From Arthrobacter sp. YN (GTDB lineage: Bacteria; Actinomycetota; Actinomycetes; Actinomycetales; Micrococcaceae): 64,000 nucleotides of DNA. Each line of letters starts with the position of its first letter. Position 1 is the first letter of the stretch. Shown in pieces: positions 17,805-25,577 of the stretch. The DNA lies in NCBI RefSeq assembly GCF_002224285.1, contig NZ_CP022436.1:62001-126000 (forward strand). Direction: 5' to 3'. The notes beneath the pieces were generated by a model that searched no databases, was not told the DNA's origin, and saw only the letters and a list, made by a program, of their open reading frames with translations. The position numbers and the translations under genes were made by a program.

Positions 17805-18626
17805 ATGTTGCGGCACAAGTACAGCTACGGCGAACACCCCAGCCAATGGGGCGAACTCTTCATACCTGAACCGTCCAACGGAAACCATCGCGGCGCGTCT
17901 GCGCTGGCCGGTGGAATCGCCGTTGTGATCCATGGCGGTTACTGGCGGTCCCAGTACGGCGCGGAGCTTGGCGAGCCTCTTGCGCGGGACCTCGCAGCGC
18001 ACGGCATCACCGCCTGGAACCTCGAGTATCGGCGGGCCGGCAACGGCGGTGGTTGGCCCCACACTTTCGAGGACATCCTGGCCGGCATCGACCACCTGTC
18101 CACCATCGCCGGTGATCACAATCTCCAGCTCGGCAAAGTAGTCGCCTTGGGCCACTCGGCCGGCGGCCATTTGGCGGTCTGGGCTGCTGGACGGCAACGG
18201 CTCTCGGACATCGGAACGCCCGACGCCGACCGCCAACTCCAGCGCAGCCCGGAGGACAACGCCGTGCACCTGACCGGCGTCGTCAGCCAGTCCGGCCTCC
18301 TGAACCTCGCCGCGGCCGAGAAGCTGAACCTCAGCAACGGCGCCGTCTGCAACCTTATGGGCGGGGATTCCCATAGATTCCCCAAGCGGCATAAGTACGC
18401 GGATCCCATGAGCTCGCTGCCGCTTGACGTTCCCGTATATGCCGTCCACGCCACGGACGACGAGGATGTTCCCGCCAGCCAGTCCGAGGCCTACGTTGCT
18501 GCAGCCACGGCGGCCGGAAGCGCCGCCCAGTTGCTCCGCGTTCCCGGGGACCACTTCGACCTGATCGACCCCAAAGCGGTCGCTTATAAGAAGTGCCGCG
18601 AACTGGTCCAGCGACTGCTCTCGTAA
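17805..18626 (+). CDS. Alpha/beta hydrolase, kynurenine formamidase-like
   Basis: 273-residue cytoplasmic alpha/beta hydrolase. The oxyanion motif HGGYW (43-47) is the HGGxW form seen in arylformamidases, the nucleophile elbow is GHSAGGH (about 122-128), and the late acid and histidine are in HATDDEDVP and VPGDHFDLID. The start at 17805 has an excellent AAAGGAGG site; a 19-codon longer reading frame lacks one. It may hydrolyse N-formylkynurenine or another amide/ester. No tryptophan-degradation genes are adjacent, so the substrate is open. Confidence 0.85.
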   Translation: MLRHKYSYGEHPSQWGELFIPEPSNGNHRGASALAGGIAVVIHGGYWRSQYGAELGEPLARDLAAHGITAWNLEYRRAGNGGGWPHTFEDILAGIDHLSTIAGDHNLQLGKVVALGHSAGGHLAVWAAGRQRLSDIGTPDADRQLQRSPEDNAVHLTGVVSQSGLLNLAAAEKLNLSNGAVCNLMGGDSHRFPKRHKYADPMSSLPLDVPVYAVHATDDEDVPASQSEAYVAAATAAGSAAQLLRVPGDHFDLIDPKAVAYKKCRELVQRLLS

Positions 18627-18666
18627 ACTGTACGTCGCGGGGGCTTGCCTCTGGCAGAGTTGTCCC

Positions 18667-19602
18667 ATGCTGACAGTCATTGGTGAAGCTCTTGTTGATG
18701 TGGTCCAACGCTCGTCCGGAATCGAGGCGCACGTTGGCGGCAGTCCGCTCAACGTTGCCGTCGGTCTGGCGCGCCTTGACCACCCGGTGCAGTTCATCGG
18801 GCGCTATGGCCGGGACGCCTACGGTGACTCCGTGGCGGCACACCTCCGCTCAAGCTCCGTAATGGTGCCGCTTCCGCCGGACGAGAAGCCCACCAGCGTG
18901 GCCACTGCCACAATCGACGACGACGGCGCCGCCACCTACGTCTTTGACCTCGCCTGGGAATTGCCCGGACTCGCCGCAAGGTTGCCGCTGATGCTGCAGG
19001 GCGCCACCTTGCTGCACACAGGTTCCATAGCCACCGCACTGGAGCCCGGCGCCGCAGAGGTGCTTGCCGCCGTCGAACATGCCCACCCGGGCAGCACCAT
19101 CAGCTTCGATCCCAACTGCCGTCCGAGCATCATTACGGACGTTGATTACGCGCGGACGCAAGCCGAACGCTTCGTGGCGCTGTCCGACGTCGTCAAGGCC
19201 TCCGACGAGGACCTTGAGTGGCTGTACCCCGGCATCGATCCAACGGAATCCGCGCGCCGCTGGCTGACGTTGGGAGGCGCCGGAGGTCCGGCCCTGGTTG
19301 TGGTGACACGTGGTTCTCGAGGTCCGTGGGGCATCACCAGGGCAGGTGAGACCCAGATTCCCGCACCAGCTGTGAACGTGGTGGACACTGTGGGCGCGGG
19401 GGATTCGTTCATGGCGGGGTTGTTGTCCGCCATTGTTGACCATGGGCTGGATGGAGCGCAGAATCGTGACGCCTTAAGGGCCATGCCGGCTGAGACCTTG
19501 GCAGCCATCATGGATCACGCAACACGTGCGGCCGCCGTGACGGTGTCGCGGGCAGGCGCGAATCCGCCCACGCGGGCTGAGCTCAACCACGGAGTGGCGT
19601 AA
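18667..19602 (+). CDS. PfkB-family carbohydrate kinase (fructokinase-like)
   Basis: 311 residues. It has the N-terminal PfkB signature VGGSPLNVAVGLARL, substrate and lid segments, and the C-terminal anion hole with catalytic Asp in DTVGAGDSFMAGLL. It transfers phosphate from ATP to a sugar such as fructose; specificity cannot be read. ATG at 18667, 40 bp after the hydrolase gene on the same strand. Convergent with the thiol-transferase gene (stop 19626). Confidence 0.9.
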   Translation: MLTVIGEALVDVVQRSSGIEAHVGGSPLNVAVGLARLDHPVQFIGRYGRDAYGDSVAAHLRSSSVMVPLPPDEKPTSVATATIDDDGAATYVFDLAWELPGLAARLPLMLQGATLLHTGSIATALEPGAAEVLAAVEHAHPGSTISFDPNCRPSIITDVDYARTQAERFVALSDVVKASDEDLEWLYPGIDPTESARRWLTLGGAGGPALVVVTRGSRGPWGITRAGETQIPAPAVNVVDTVGAGDSFMAGLLSAIVDHGLDGAQNRDALRAMPAETLAAIMDHATRAAAVTVSRAGANPPTRAELNHGVA

Positions 19603-19625
19603 CCACGGGCCGAAAGCGTAGGGGT

Positions 19626-20687
19626 CTAGCTGGCCCCGTGACCGGCGGCCACTTCCTCGCCGGCCTTCACTGGTCCCGGCGGGGTGCCTTCCCCGAACGG
19701 ACTTCCTCCCAGGGATTCCCGTCCGTGGGGACTGAGCCAACCGGATAGATCCGGTCCAGCAGGAACGATCTGCGTGGGATTAATGTCCTCGTGGACGATG
19801 TAGTAGTGCTGTTTGATCTGCACAAAGTCGATGGTGTCTCCAAACCCAGGCGTCTGGAACAGGTCCCGGGCGTAGCCCCATAGCGCCGGCATTTCGCTGA
19901 GTTTGTTGCGGTTGCACTTGAAATGACCGTGATAGACGGCATCGAAGCGCGCCAAGGTGGTGAAGAGCCGGACGTCTGCCTCGGTGATGGAATCGCCCAC
20001 GAGGTACCGCTGGCCGGTCAGCCGTTCCTCGAGCCAGTCCAAGGCGTTCCACAGACGGGTGTACGCCGCATCGTAGGCTTCCTGGGACCCGGCGAAGCCG
20101 CACCTGTAAACGCCGTTGTTAACCTCGGTGAAGACTCTCTTGTTGACGGTGTCGATTTCTTCGCGCAGGTGCTCCGGATACAGCTGCGGCGCACCCGGAC
20201 GATGGAACTCCGTCCATTCCGTGGAGAAGTCCAACGTGATCTGGGGGAAGTTATTGGTCACCACTTGGCCGCTGGGGACGTCCACCAAAGCCGGAACTGT
20301 GATGCCGCGGGGGTAGTCCGGGAAGCGTCGGAAGAATGCCTCCTGCAAGCGCTCGATGCCGAGTACCGGGTCCTTGCCGTCCGGATCCAGATCGAAGGTC
20401 CAGGACCGGGCGTCGTGCGTGGGGCCGGGCTGGCCAAGGCTGATGACGTCCTCAAGTCCCAAGAGCCTGCGGACGATCACGGTGCGGTTGGCCCACGGAC
20501 AGGCCCGGGCGGCGATCAACCGGTAGCGTCCCGGCTCCACGGGCCAGCCGGACTCGCCGTCCGGCCCAGGAGTGCCCCCGCGCGTTATGCGGTCCTCGAT
20601 GTAGTTCGTGTCCCGGGTGAACTCACTGCCGGTGACGTACGCCCCGCGGGTGCTGTGTTCGTCGACTTCGCTGGTCTTCTCACTCAT
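19626..20687 (-). CDS. Glutathionyl/mycothiolyl-hydroquinone reductase-like GST (YqjG/ECM4 type)
   Basis: 353 residues, the size of the Xi-class GST family. The thioredoxin-fold part carries the active-site motif ACPWANR with Cys63, followed by RRLLGLED and the helical C-terminal domain (EVNNGVYRCGFAGSQEAYDAAY, LVGDSITEADVRLFTTLARFD). In Proteobacteria these reduce glutathionyl-hydroquinones. Actinobacteria generally use mycothiol, so the thiol partner here is likely mycothiol or a scavenged thiol (inference). Divergent from the HAD hydrolase. Confidence 0.9.
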   Translation of the reverse strand: MSEKTSEVDEHSTRGAYVTGSEFTRDTNYIEDRITRGGTPGPDGESGWPVEPGRYRLIAARACPWANRTVIVRRLLGLEDVISLGQPGPTHDARSWTFDLDPDGKDPVLGIERLQEAFFRRFPDYPRGITVPALVDVPSGQVVTNNFPQITLDFSTEWTEFHRPGAPQLYPEHLREEIDTVNKRVFTEVNNGVYRCGFAGSQEAYDAAYTRLWNALDWLEERLTGQRYLVGDSITEADVRLFTTLARFDAVYHGHFKCNRNKLSEMPALWGYARDLFQTPGFGDTIDFVQIKQHYYIVHEDINPTQIVPAGPDLSGWLSPHGRESLGGSPFGEGTPPGPVKAGEEVAAGHGAS

Positions 20688-20755
20688 GACTTCACCCTAA
20701 GCCGGGCTCCCTGAACCGCGCGACCTTGTGGACGGTTGTGCCCACGTAGACTGGC

Positions 20756-21568
20756 ATGATGCGGCTCGTAGCAAGCGATATTGACGGCACCATCCTCGGT
20801 CACGACGGCAAAATCAGTGACCGGACCATCAAGGCATTCCAGGCGTGCCGCGACGCAGGGGTGGAACTCGTCTTCGTCACGGGTCGCCCGCCGCGCTGGT
20901 TGTACCCGCTGCAAGAGCAGTTGGGACACAGCGGGATCGTGATTTGTTCCAACGGCGCCGTGGTGTGGGATCTCGAAACCGAGAAAGCACTATCCTCGAC
21001 TGCCCTGGACGCGGAATCTGTGTTCGAGGCACGCCGCATCATCAAGTCACTCCGGCCCGACGCCCTCTTCGCCGTTGAGACCCTCACGGGTTTCCAGCTT
21101 GAGCCGGGCTTCATCGAGAACGAAACCAGCGAGCTTCTCGCCGAATTCACCCCAAAACCCCTGGCTGAGACGCTCACGGCGGATGACGCCGTCGTGAAGT
21201 TCCTGGCGATCACCCGCAAAGGTACGCCGGACGAATTCCTCGCCGAAGTTCAGCCTGCCGTCGCCCACCTGGTGAGCACCACCCACTCGGCACCTCGAAC
21301 CGCGATGCTGGAGATGTCAGTGCCCGGCATCAACAAGGCCGTCACGCTCGCCAAGTACGCCGGGTCCCTGGGGATCGAAGCTGCTGATGTAGTGGCGTTC
21401 GGAGACATGCCAAATGACATCGAGATGCTCCGCTGGGCCGGTCACGGTTACGCCATGGCCAGCGGACACCCGGAGGCCATCCTCGCCGCCGGACAGCAGG
21501 CACCGCACTTCGACGACGACGGCGTGGCCCAGATTCTCGAGGCAAAGCTGACGGAGCAGCGGGTCTAG
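20756..21568 (+). CDS. HAD-IIB (Cof-type) sugar/nucleotide phosphatase
   Basis: 270 residues. Motif I is VASDIDGTIL (Asp nucleophile and Asp+2), motif II is VFVTGRPPRW, and motif IV is VVAFGDMPNDIEML, with GHGYAMASGHP near the end, all typical of Cof-like phosphatases. A C2 cap separates motifs II and III. It dephosphorylates small sugar phosphates or cofactors; the substrate is unknown. Start MMRLVASD; the second ATG at 20759 is equally possible. Confidence 0.9.
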   Translation: MMRLVASDIDGTILGHDGKISDRTIKAFQACRDAGVELVFVTGRPPRWLYPLQEQLGHSGIVICSNGAVVWDLETEKALSSTALDAESVFEARRIIKSLRPDALFAVETLTGFQLEPGFIENETSELLAEFTPKPLAETLTADDAVVKFLAITRKGTPDEFLAEVQPAVAHLVSTTHSAPRTAMLEMSVPGINKAVTLAKYAGSLGIEAADVVAFGDMPNDIEMLRWAGHGYAMASGHPEAILAAGQQAPHFDDDGVAQILEAKLTEQRV

Positions 21569-21636
21569 TTTGTTCGTGCCCTGGTGATGTCCGATTTCCG
21601 CCGGACATCCACTGTGATGGCTGGTGGAATGGACTC

Positions 21637-22461
21637 ATGAATCCGGAACAGAATAAAACCGCAGCCCACTTCAGATCCCTCCACACCAGCCAAAAGCCCT
21701 TGGCACTCAGCAACGCCTGGGACGTCGCCAGCGCCGTCATCACGGAGGCAGCGGGAGCGCCAGCTATAGCGACCACCAGCGCCGGAGTTGCCTGGTCATT
21801 AGGTATGCCCGACGGCGACCGGCTGGACAGGGAGCGTGCTGTGGCAGTTATCGCCAGCATCGTGGACGCAGTCAACGTGCCCGTCACGGCGGACATCGAG
21901 GGTGGTTATTCGGAAACGCTGGAAGGAATCGCGAGGACGGTCGCCGATATTCTTGAGGCCGGTGCCGTGGGGATCAACATGGAAGATGGTTCCCGGGACC
22001 CGGCGGAATTCGCAGAGAGGCTTTCCGCTGCGCGCAAAGCAGCCCACGAGGCGGGCCGGGAATTGTTCATCAACGCCCGAACCGACGTATTTCTGGCGGG
22101 CGTCGGAACACTGGAGCAGCAGGTTGCCGAAGTACTCGCAAGGGCACAGAAGTACGTGGAAGCAGGGGCCGACGGCATCTTTGTGCCTGGAGCAGCGGAC
22201 GCGGAAACTGTTGCCGCACTGGCCGCCGGGATATCTGTTCCCGTTAACGTCATGGTGGGTGCGGGATCGCTGAGCGTTGGCGAGCTCGGGAGGCTTGGCG
22301 TCTCCCGTGTCAGCCTCGGGTCCAGCATCGCCCAAGCCGCCTACGCCGTCGCTCAGCGGGCAGCCGAAGAGTTAAACACGACGGGCACCTACACGGCGGT
22401 AGCGGAAGTCGTGGACTACGGATTCCTCAATGGGCTGTTGGACTCGTCGAAAAGGAACTGA
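21637..22461 (+). CDS. Isocitrate lyase/PEP mutase superfamily protein
   Basis: 274-residue TIM barrel of the ICL/PEPM group: LALSNAWDVASAVITEAAGAPAIATTSAGVAWSLG, VPVTADIEGGYS, GAVGINMEDGS, INARTDVFL and GADGIFVPG. It lacks the KKCGH loop of true isocitrate lyases, so it is more like oxaloacetate decarboxylase, carboxyphosphonoenolpyruvate mutase or 2-methylisocitrate-lyase relatives. Reaction not assignable. It ends at a strong terminator shared with the convergent methyltransferase gene. Confidence 0.87.
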   Translation: MNPEQNKTAAHFRSLHTSQKPLALSNAWDVASAVITEAAGAPAIATTSAGVAWSLGMPDGDRLDRERAVAVIASIVDAVNVPVTADIEGGYSETLEGIARTVADILEAGAVGINMEDGSRDPAEFAERLSAARKAAHEAGRELFINARTDVFLAGVGTLEQQVAEVLARAQKYVEAGADGIFVPGAADAETVAALAAGISVPVNVMVGAGSLSVGELGRLGVSRVSLGSSIAQAAYAVAQRAAEELNTTGTYTAVAEVVDYGFLNGLLDSSKRN

Positions 22462-22465
22462 GGGT

Positions 22466-22501
22466 GGAAGGGCCTCCCGTTGCTTCGAGGGAGGTCCTTT
22501 C
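22466..22501. terminator. Bidirectional intrinsic terminator
   Basis: Inverted repeat GGAAGGGCCTCCC (22466-22478) with GGGAGGTCCTTTC (22489-22501): 11 of 13 positions pair, 10-nt loop. It sits between convergent stops at 22461 and 22500, and the right arm just reaches the minus-strand stop codon. Confidence 0.75.
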
Positions 22502-23420
22502 ACCAGTGCGGAATCCAGCAGCGCACTGAGCCACGGTATTGCTGGAACTCGGCTCCAAACCGGCGTTCCAGATCAGCTTCTTCGTGTGGCCGGACGGCGT
22601 AATTCCACAGCAGCGAGCCTGCAACGGCATAGGCGACCACCAGCCACGAACCCAGCACCAGGCCCACAGCAGCGCCTTGGGAAATTCCTGCCACGGCCAT
22701 GGGATTCCTAACCCACCTATATGGGCCGGCGATGACCAGGCGGTTGGGCATGGCAGAAGGCAGTGGAGTGCCACCTCCGATTGAGGACATAGTCACCGCG
22801 GAAGCGATACCTAGGGAACTGGCCAATAACAGCACCACGAAGCCGACGGGTGCGGCCGCCGAGGGGAACAGCAGGGAGACGCCCCACCGCTGCTCTAACC
22901 ACCAAATAACTGAAGGAAGTACCACCAGGAAGAAACCCCAGAAGAGAATCAACTGACCCATGGTTGACCCCACGTTGGCCGCAGTGCCGCGACGGGTAGG
23001 CGCCGGCCGGAACGCGAACGGTCCCCGCACGATCAACTCCGTGGGCACTCGTCCCTGCACCACAAAGAAAAGTGCAACCACTGAGCATGCGGCGGCGGCG
23101 AACATGATCAGGACGCCCCACCCCGCCTCGGTAGTGATTGTTGCGTAGACAGCCAAGGCAACTGCAACGAGTCCAGTCCAACCAGTGGCCACCACTGCTG
23201 CTGCCCTGACGCCGAAGGCCGCGACACCCGAGGCGATGACGAACAAGGGAATGTCGAAGGCGGCTACGGAGACGGGATCCAGGCGGCCAAGAGTGGCTTC
23301 GCGTATGGCCGGTGACAGGAAAACTCCAACCCACCACGCGAGCCCAGCCACAGCTTGGACAGCGAAGTAGATCCGGCCCCACCCGTGTGCCCGCGAAGGG
23401 GCAGGGCCCTCCGAGCTCAC
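22500..23420 (-). CDS. Membrane methyltransferase, ICMT-like family
   Basis: 306 residues with about eight hydrophobic segments. The C-terminal part has the isoprenylcysteine carboxyl methyltransferase-like signature: GPYRWVRNPMAVAGISQG, then RPHEEADLERRFGAEFQQYRGSVRCWIP. In this family these residues bind S-adenosylmethionine at the membrane face. The acceptor in bacteria is usually unknown (lipid or small molecule). GTG start overlapping the stop of the upstream epimerase (GTGA), so co-translated. Confidence 0.82.
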   Translation of the reverse strand: MSSEGPAPSRAHGWGRIYFAVQAVAGLAWWVGVFLSPAIREATLGRLDPVSVAAFDIPLFVIASGVAAFGVRAAAVVATGWTGLVAVALAVYATITTEAGWGVLIMFAAAACSVVALFFVVQGRVPTELIVRGPFAFRPAPTRRGTAANVGSTMGQLILFWGFFLVVLPSVIWWLEQRWGVSLLFPSAAAPVGFVVLLLASSLGIASAVTMSSIGGGTPLPSAMPNRLVIAGPYRWVRNPMAVAGISQGAAVGLVLGSWLVVAYAVAGSLLWNYAVRPHEEADLERRFGAEFQQYRGSVRCWIPHW

Positions 23421-24283
23421 GGGTGCCGCACGCCCTCGCCGGCCAACAGCGCGCGGTAGCCCTCTTTGTGCGTGGGGAAGGTGAGTTCGAAGCCCGTCGC
23501 CCGAAGCCGTGCGTTGCTGCAGCGTTTGTCGCCGGGGCCGGCGTCAGACGCGTCGCCGGGTGCCGCCGTCGTGGGTTCCGGGCACCCAAGTTCTGTGGCG
23601 AGGAACCGCAGTACGTCGCCCATCTCGGCCGCTTGGTCATCAACACCGACGTACACGGGGTCCGGGTCCTGGTCCATGGTGGTGAGGTGGACAATCATCG
23701 CCGCGGCGTCGTCCCTGTGGACGCGGTTGGTGTGCCGGGGCAGGGCCGGAATGACGGCGTTGCCGCTACGGACTTGATCGATCAGTCGGGTGCGACCCGG
23801 CCCGTAAATGCCGCCGAGCCGCAGCGAAATGGGCTGGGTGGTGGTTCCACGCGTCCGGGCGAACAGCAGCTCCTCTGCCTCCACCAGGACTTTGCCGCTG
23901 AATCGCGTGGGCTCAGTGGGGGTGGACTCGTCCACCACAGCCCCGCCGGAGTCTTTGTACACAGCCGTGGAGGAGACGAACAAGACGCGCCGCGGTTGAA
24001 TGGACTGCCGTTCCAACGCGTCCAGGACGTTCCTGACGCCATCCAGGTAGGCAGCGCGGTAGGCCTCTTCGGTGGACGCGTCGGCAGCGATGGCCACCAC
24101 CACAATGTCCACGTCCGACGGCATTTCCGGCAGCTCAGTGGAGAGATCCGCGTACACACCGCGGATTTCGGCAGGCAACTTCTCGGGGGACCTGCGCAAG
24201 CCCACCACGTCATGGCCCGCAGCGGCGAAGCGGAGTCCGGCTTCGGTTCCAAGGTCGCCGCATCCGGCAATCAACACAGTCAT
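23417..24283 (-). CDS. NAD(P)-dependent epimerase/dehydratase-like protein
   Basis: 288 residues of the extended SDR fold: MTVLIAGCGDLGTEAGLRF (Rossmann GxGxxG), VVVAIAADAS, and VFVSSTAVYKD with KxxxExxL-like KVLVEAEELLF instead of a plain YxxxK pair, as in YeeZ-type proteins. The start MTVLIAG at 24283 places the Rossmann strand at the N-terminus; a 34-codon longer frame adds no recognisable fold. Substrate unknown. Its stop overlaps the GTG of the methyltransferase gene. Confidence 0.85.
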   Translation of the reverse strand: MTVLIAGCGDLGTEAGLRFAAAGHDVVGLRRSPEKLPAEIRGVYADLSTELPEMPSDVDIVVVAIAADASTEEAYRAAYLDGVRNVLDALERQSIQPRRVLFVSSTAVYKDSGGAVVDESTPTEPTRFSGKVLVEAEELLFARTRGTTTQPISLRLGGIYGPGRTRLIDQVRSGNAVIPALPRHTNRVHRDDAAAMIVHLTTMDQDPDPVYVGVDDQAAEMGDVLRFLATELGCPEPTTAAPGDASDAGPGDKRCSNARLRATGFELTFPTHKEGYRALLAGEGVRHP

Positions 24284-24420
24284 GCCCCCAGTTTGCCAGT
24301 CCCGCGGTGTCACCCAGTTCCCAGCTTCCATACAACCAGCGTTCAACTTGGCTCCGTAGGCTTCCAGCCAAGGACCCGTTCGCACGGTGAAATCGTCTCG
24401 TTGAATGTGTAGGGGGAATC

Positions 24421-24693
24421 ATGGCCAAGCGTCGGATCAACAACGTCAATACTGCGCCTTTGCGGCGGATTGAACCGGACCATCACTGGCGTTCGCTGCG
24501 CCAGGGCGACCGGGTGAGCGTCACTCTGACGCCGGGCTACGAATCGTCCGGGGTGGTGGACGCCGTCACCGGCGATGCCACCGCGGTATGGGTGGAGCTC
24601 GACGACGGTCGCGGCCGGACGCTGGTGCACGTCAGTGACGGCGTGGCGATCGTTCCGCAAAGGACGACGGCGGCACTCCCGCAGGAGTCTTAG
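24421..24693 (+). CDS. Small basic hypothetical protein with SH3/KOW-like fold
   Basis: 90 residues: MAKRRINNVNTAPLRRIEPDHH, then a small beta-barrel-like stretch (RQGDRVSVTLTPGYESSGVVDAVTGDATAVWVELDDGRGRTLVHV). The R/D-G-D-x-V-x-V pattern recalls KOW or SH3-like domains. GGGGGA precedes the ATG. Function unknown; a nucleic-acid or ribosome link is only a guess from its charge and fold. Followed 13 bp later by the GDPD gene. Confidence 0.72.
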   Translation: MAKRRINNVNTAPLRRIEPDHHWRSLRQGDRVSVTLTPGYESSGVVDAVTGDATAVWVELDDGRGRTLVHVSDGVAIVPQRTTAALPQES

Positions 24694-24706
24694 CCGCACC
24701 TAGGCG

Positions 24707-25504
24707 ATGGGCTACGCTACGGGTGTGACGCTGCCCTATTTCCTCCGCCAGGACGGTTCAGTAGGCCCTCTGGCCTTCGCCCACCGGGGATTCTCCTTGG
24801 ACGGCCTGGAGAATTCCATGGCAGCGTTCAGGGCAGCGGTGGCTCTGGGTACGGTGCACCTCGAGACGGACGTCCACACGACGTTGGACGGCGTGCTGCT
24901 GGTTTTCCATGACGCGTCCTTGGACAGGGTGACGGATTCCGTGGGGAAAGTGTCCGAGCTGACGGCCGCCCAGGTCGCTGCTGCCCGAATTGGCGGGGTG
25001 GAGCCGGTGCCCACCTTTGACGAGCTGGTCACTTCGTTGCCAGGCGCCCGGCTAAACCTGGACGTCAAGGACTGGAATTCTGTGGACACAATGGCTGCCG
25101 CGATTGAGAAGCATGGCGTCCATGACCGGGTTTTGGTCACCAGCTTCTCGGATAAGCGGCGCCGCGCAGTCCTTTCCAAGCTTTCCCGCCGAGTGGCGTC
25201 CTCGGCAGGCAGCTCCCTGACAGCCCTTTTCGTTCTTCTTGGGCCCGTGCTGCCGGCCCCTTTGGCACGCAAGCTGCTCTCCGGCGTCGACGTCTTCCAG
25301 GTTCCTGTCCGCTATGGGCGGTTGCCGGTGGTGACGGCGGGATTCATCCGTCGCGCGCACCGACTTGGCAAGCAGGTGCATGTGTGGACCGTCAACGATC
25401 CTTTGGAGATGGAGCGTCTGCTGGACCTGGGCGTTGACGGCATCGTGTCCGACCGGCTCGACCTCCTCAAGGAAATCCTGGTGCGCAGGGGCCAGTGGGT
25501 TTGA
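24707..25504 (+). CDS. Glycerophosphodiester phosphodiesterase
   Basis: 265-residue TIM-barrel GDPD enzyme. Catalytic histidine and metal ligands are in FAHRGFSLDGLENSMAAF (HRG), LETDVHTTLDG (ExD) and LVFHDASLDR (second catalytic His). The C-terminus carries QVHVWTVNDPLEMERLLDLGVDGIVSDR. It hydrolyses glycerophosphodiesters to glycerol-3-phosphate and an alcohol. No export signal, so cytoplasmic. GTG at 24725 is an alternative start. A tandem repeat follows the stop. Confidence 0.92.
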   Translation: MGYATGVTLPYFLRQDGSVGPLAFAHRGFSLDGLENSMAAFRAAVALGTVHLETDVHTTLDGVLLVFHDASLDRVTDSVGKVSELTAAQVAAARIGGVEPVPTFDELVTSLPGARLNLDVKDWNSVDTMAAAIEKHGVHDRVLVTSFSDKRRRAVLSKLSRRVASSAGSSLTALFVLLGPVLPAPLARKLLSGVDVFQVPVRYGRLPVVTAGFIRRAHRLGKQVHVWTVNDPLEMERLLDLGVDGIVSDRLDLLKEILVRRGQWV

Positions 25505-25515
25505 AGGAGCGTCCG

Positions 25516-25577
25516 GGGTGGGGGCGCTCTGTCACTTCCCTCGGGCTGGGTGGGGACGCTCTGTCACTTCCCTCGGG
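25516..25577. repeat. Two-unit tandem repeat, period 32 bp
   Basis: Two 30-bp copies (25516-25545 and 25548-25577) differ at one base. Each contains CGCTCTGTCACTTCCCTCGG. They lie at convergent gene ends and the second copy extends over the stop codon of the GH2 gene (25564). Possibly a dispersed intergenic element. Confidence 0.75.
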
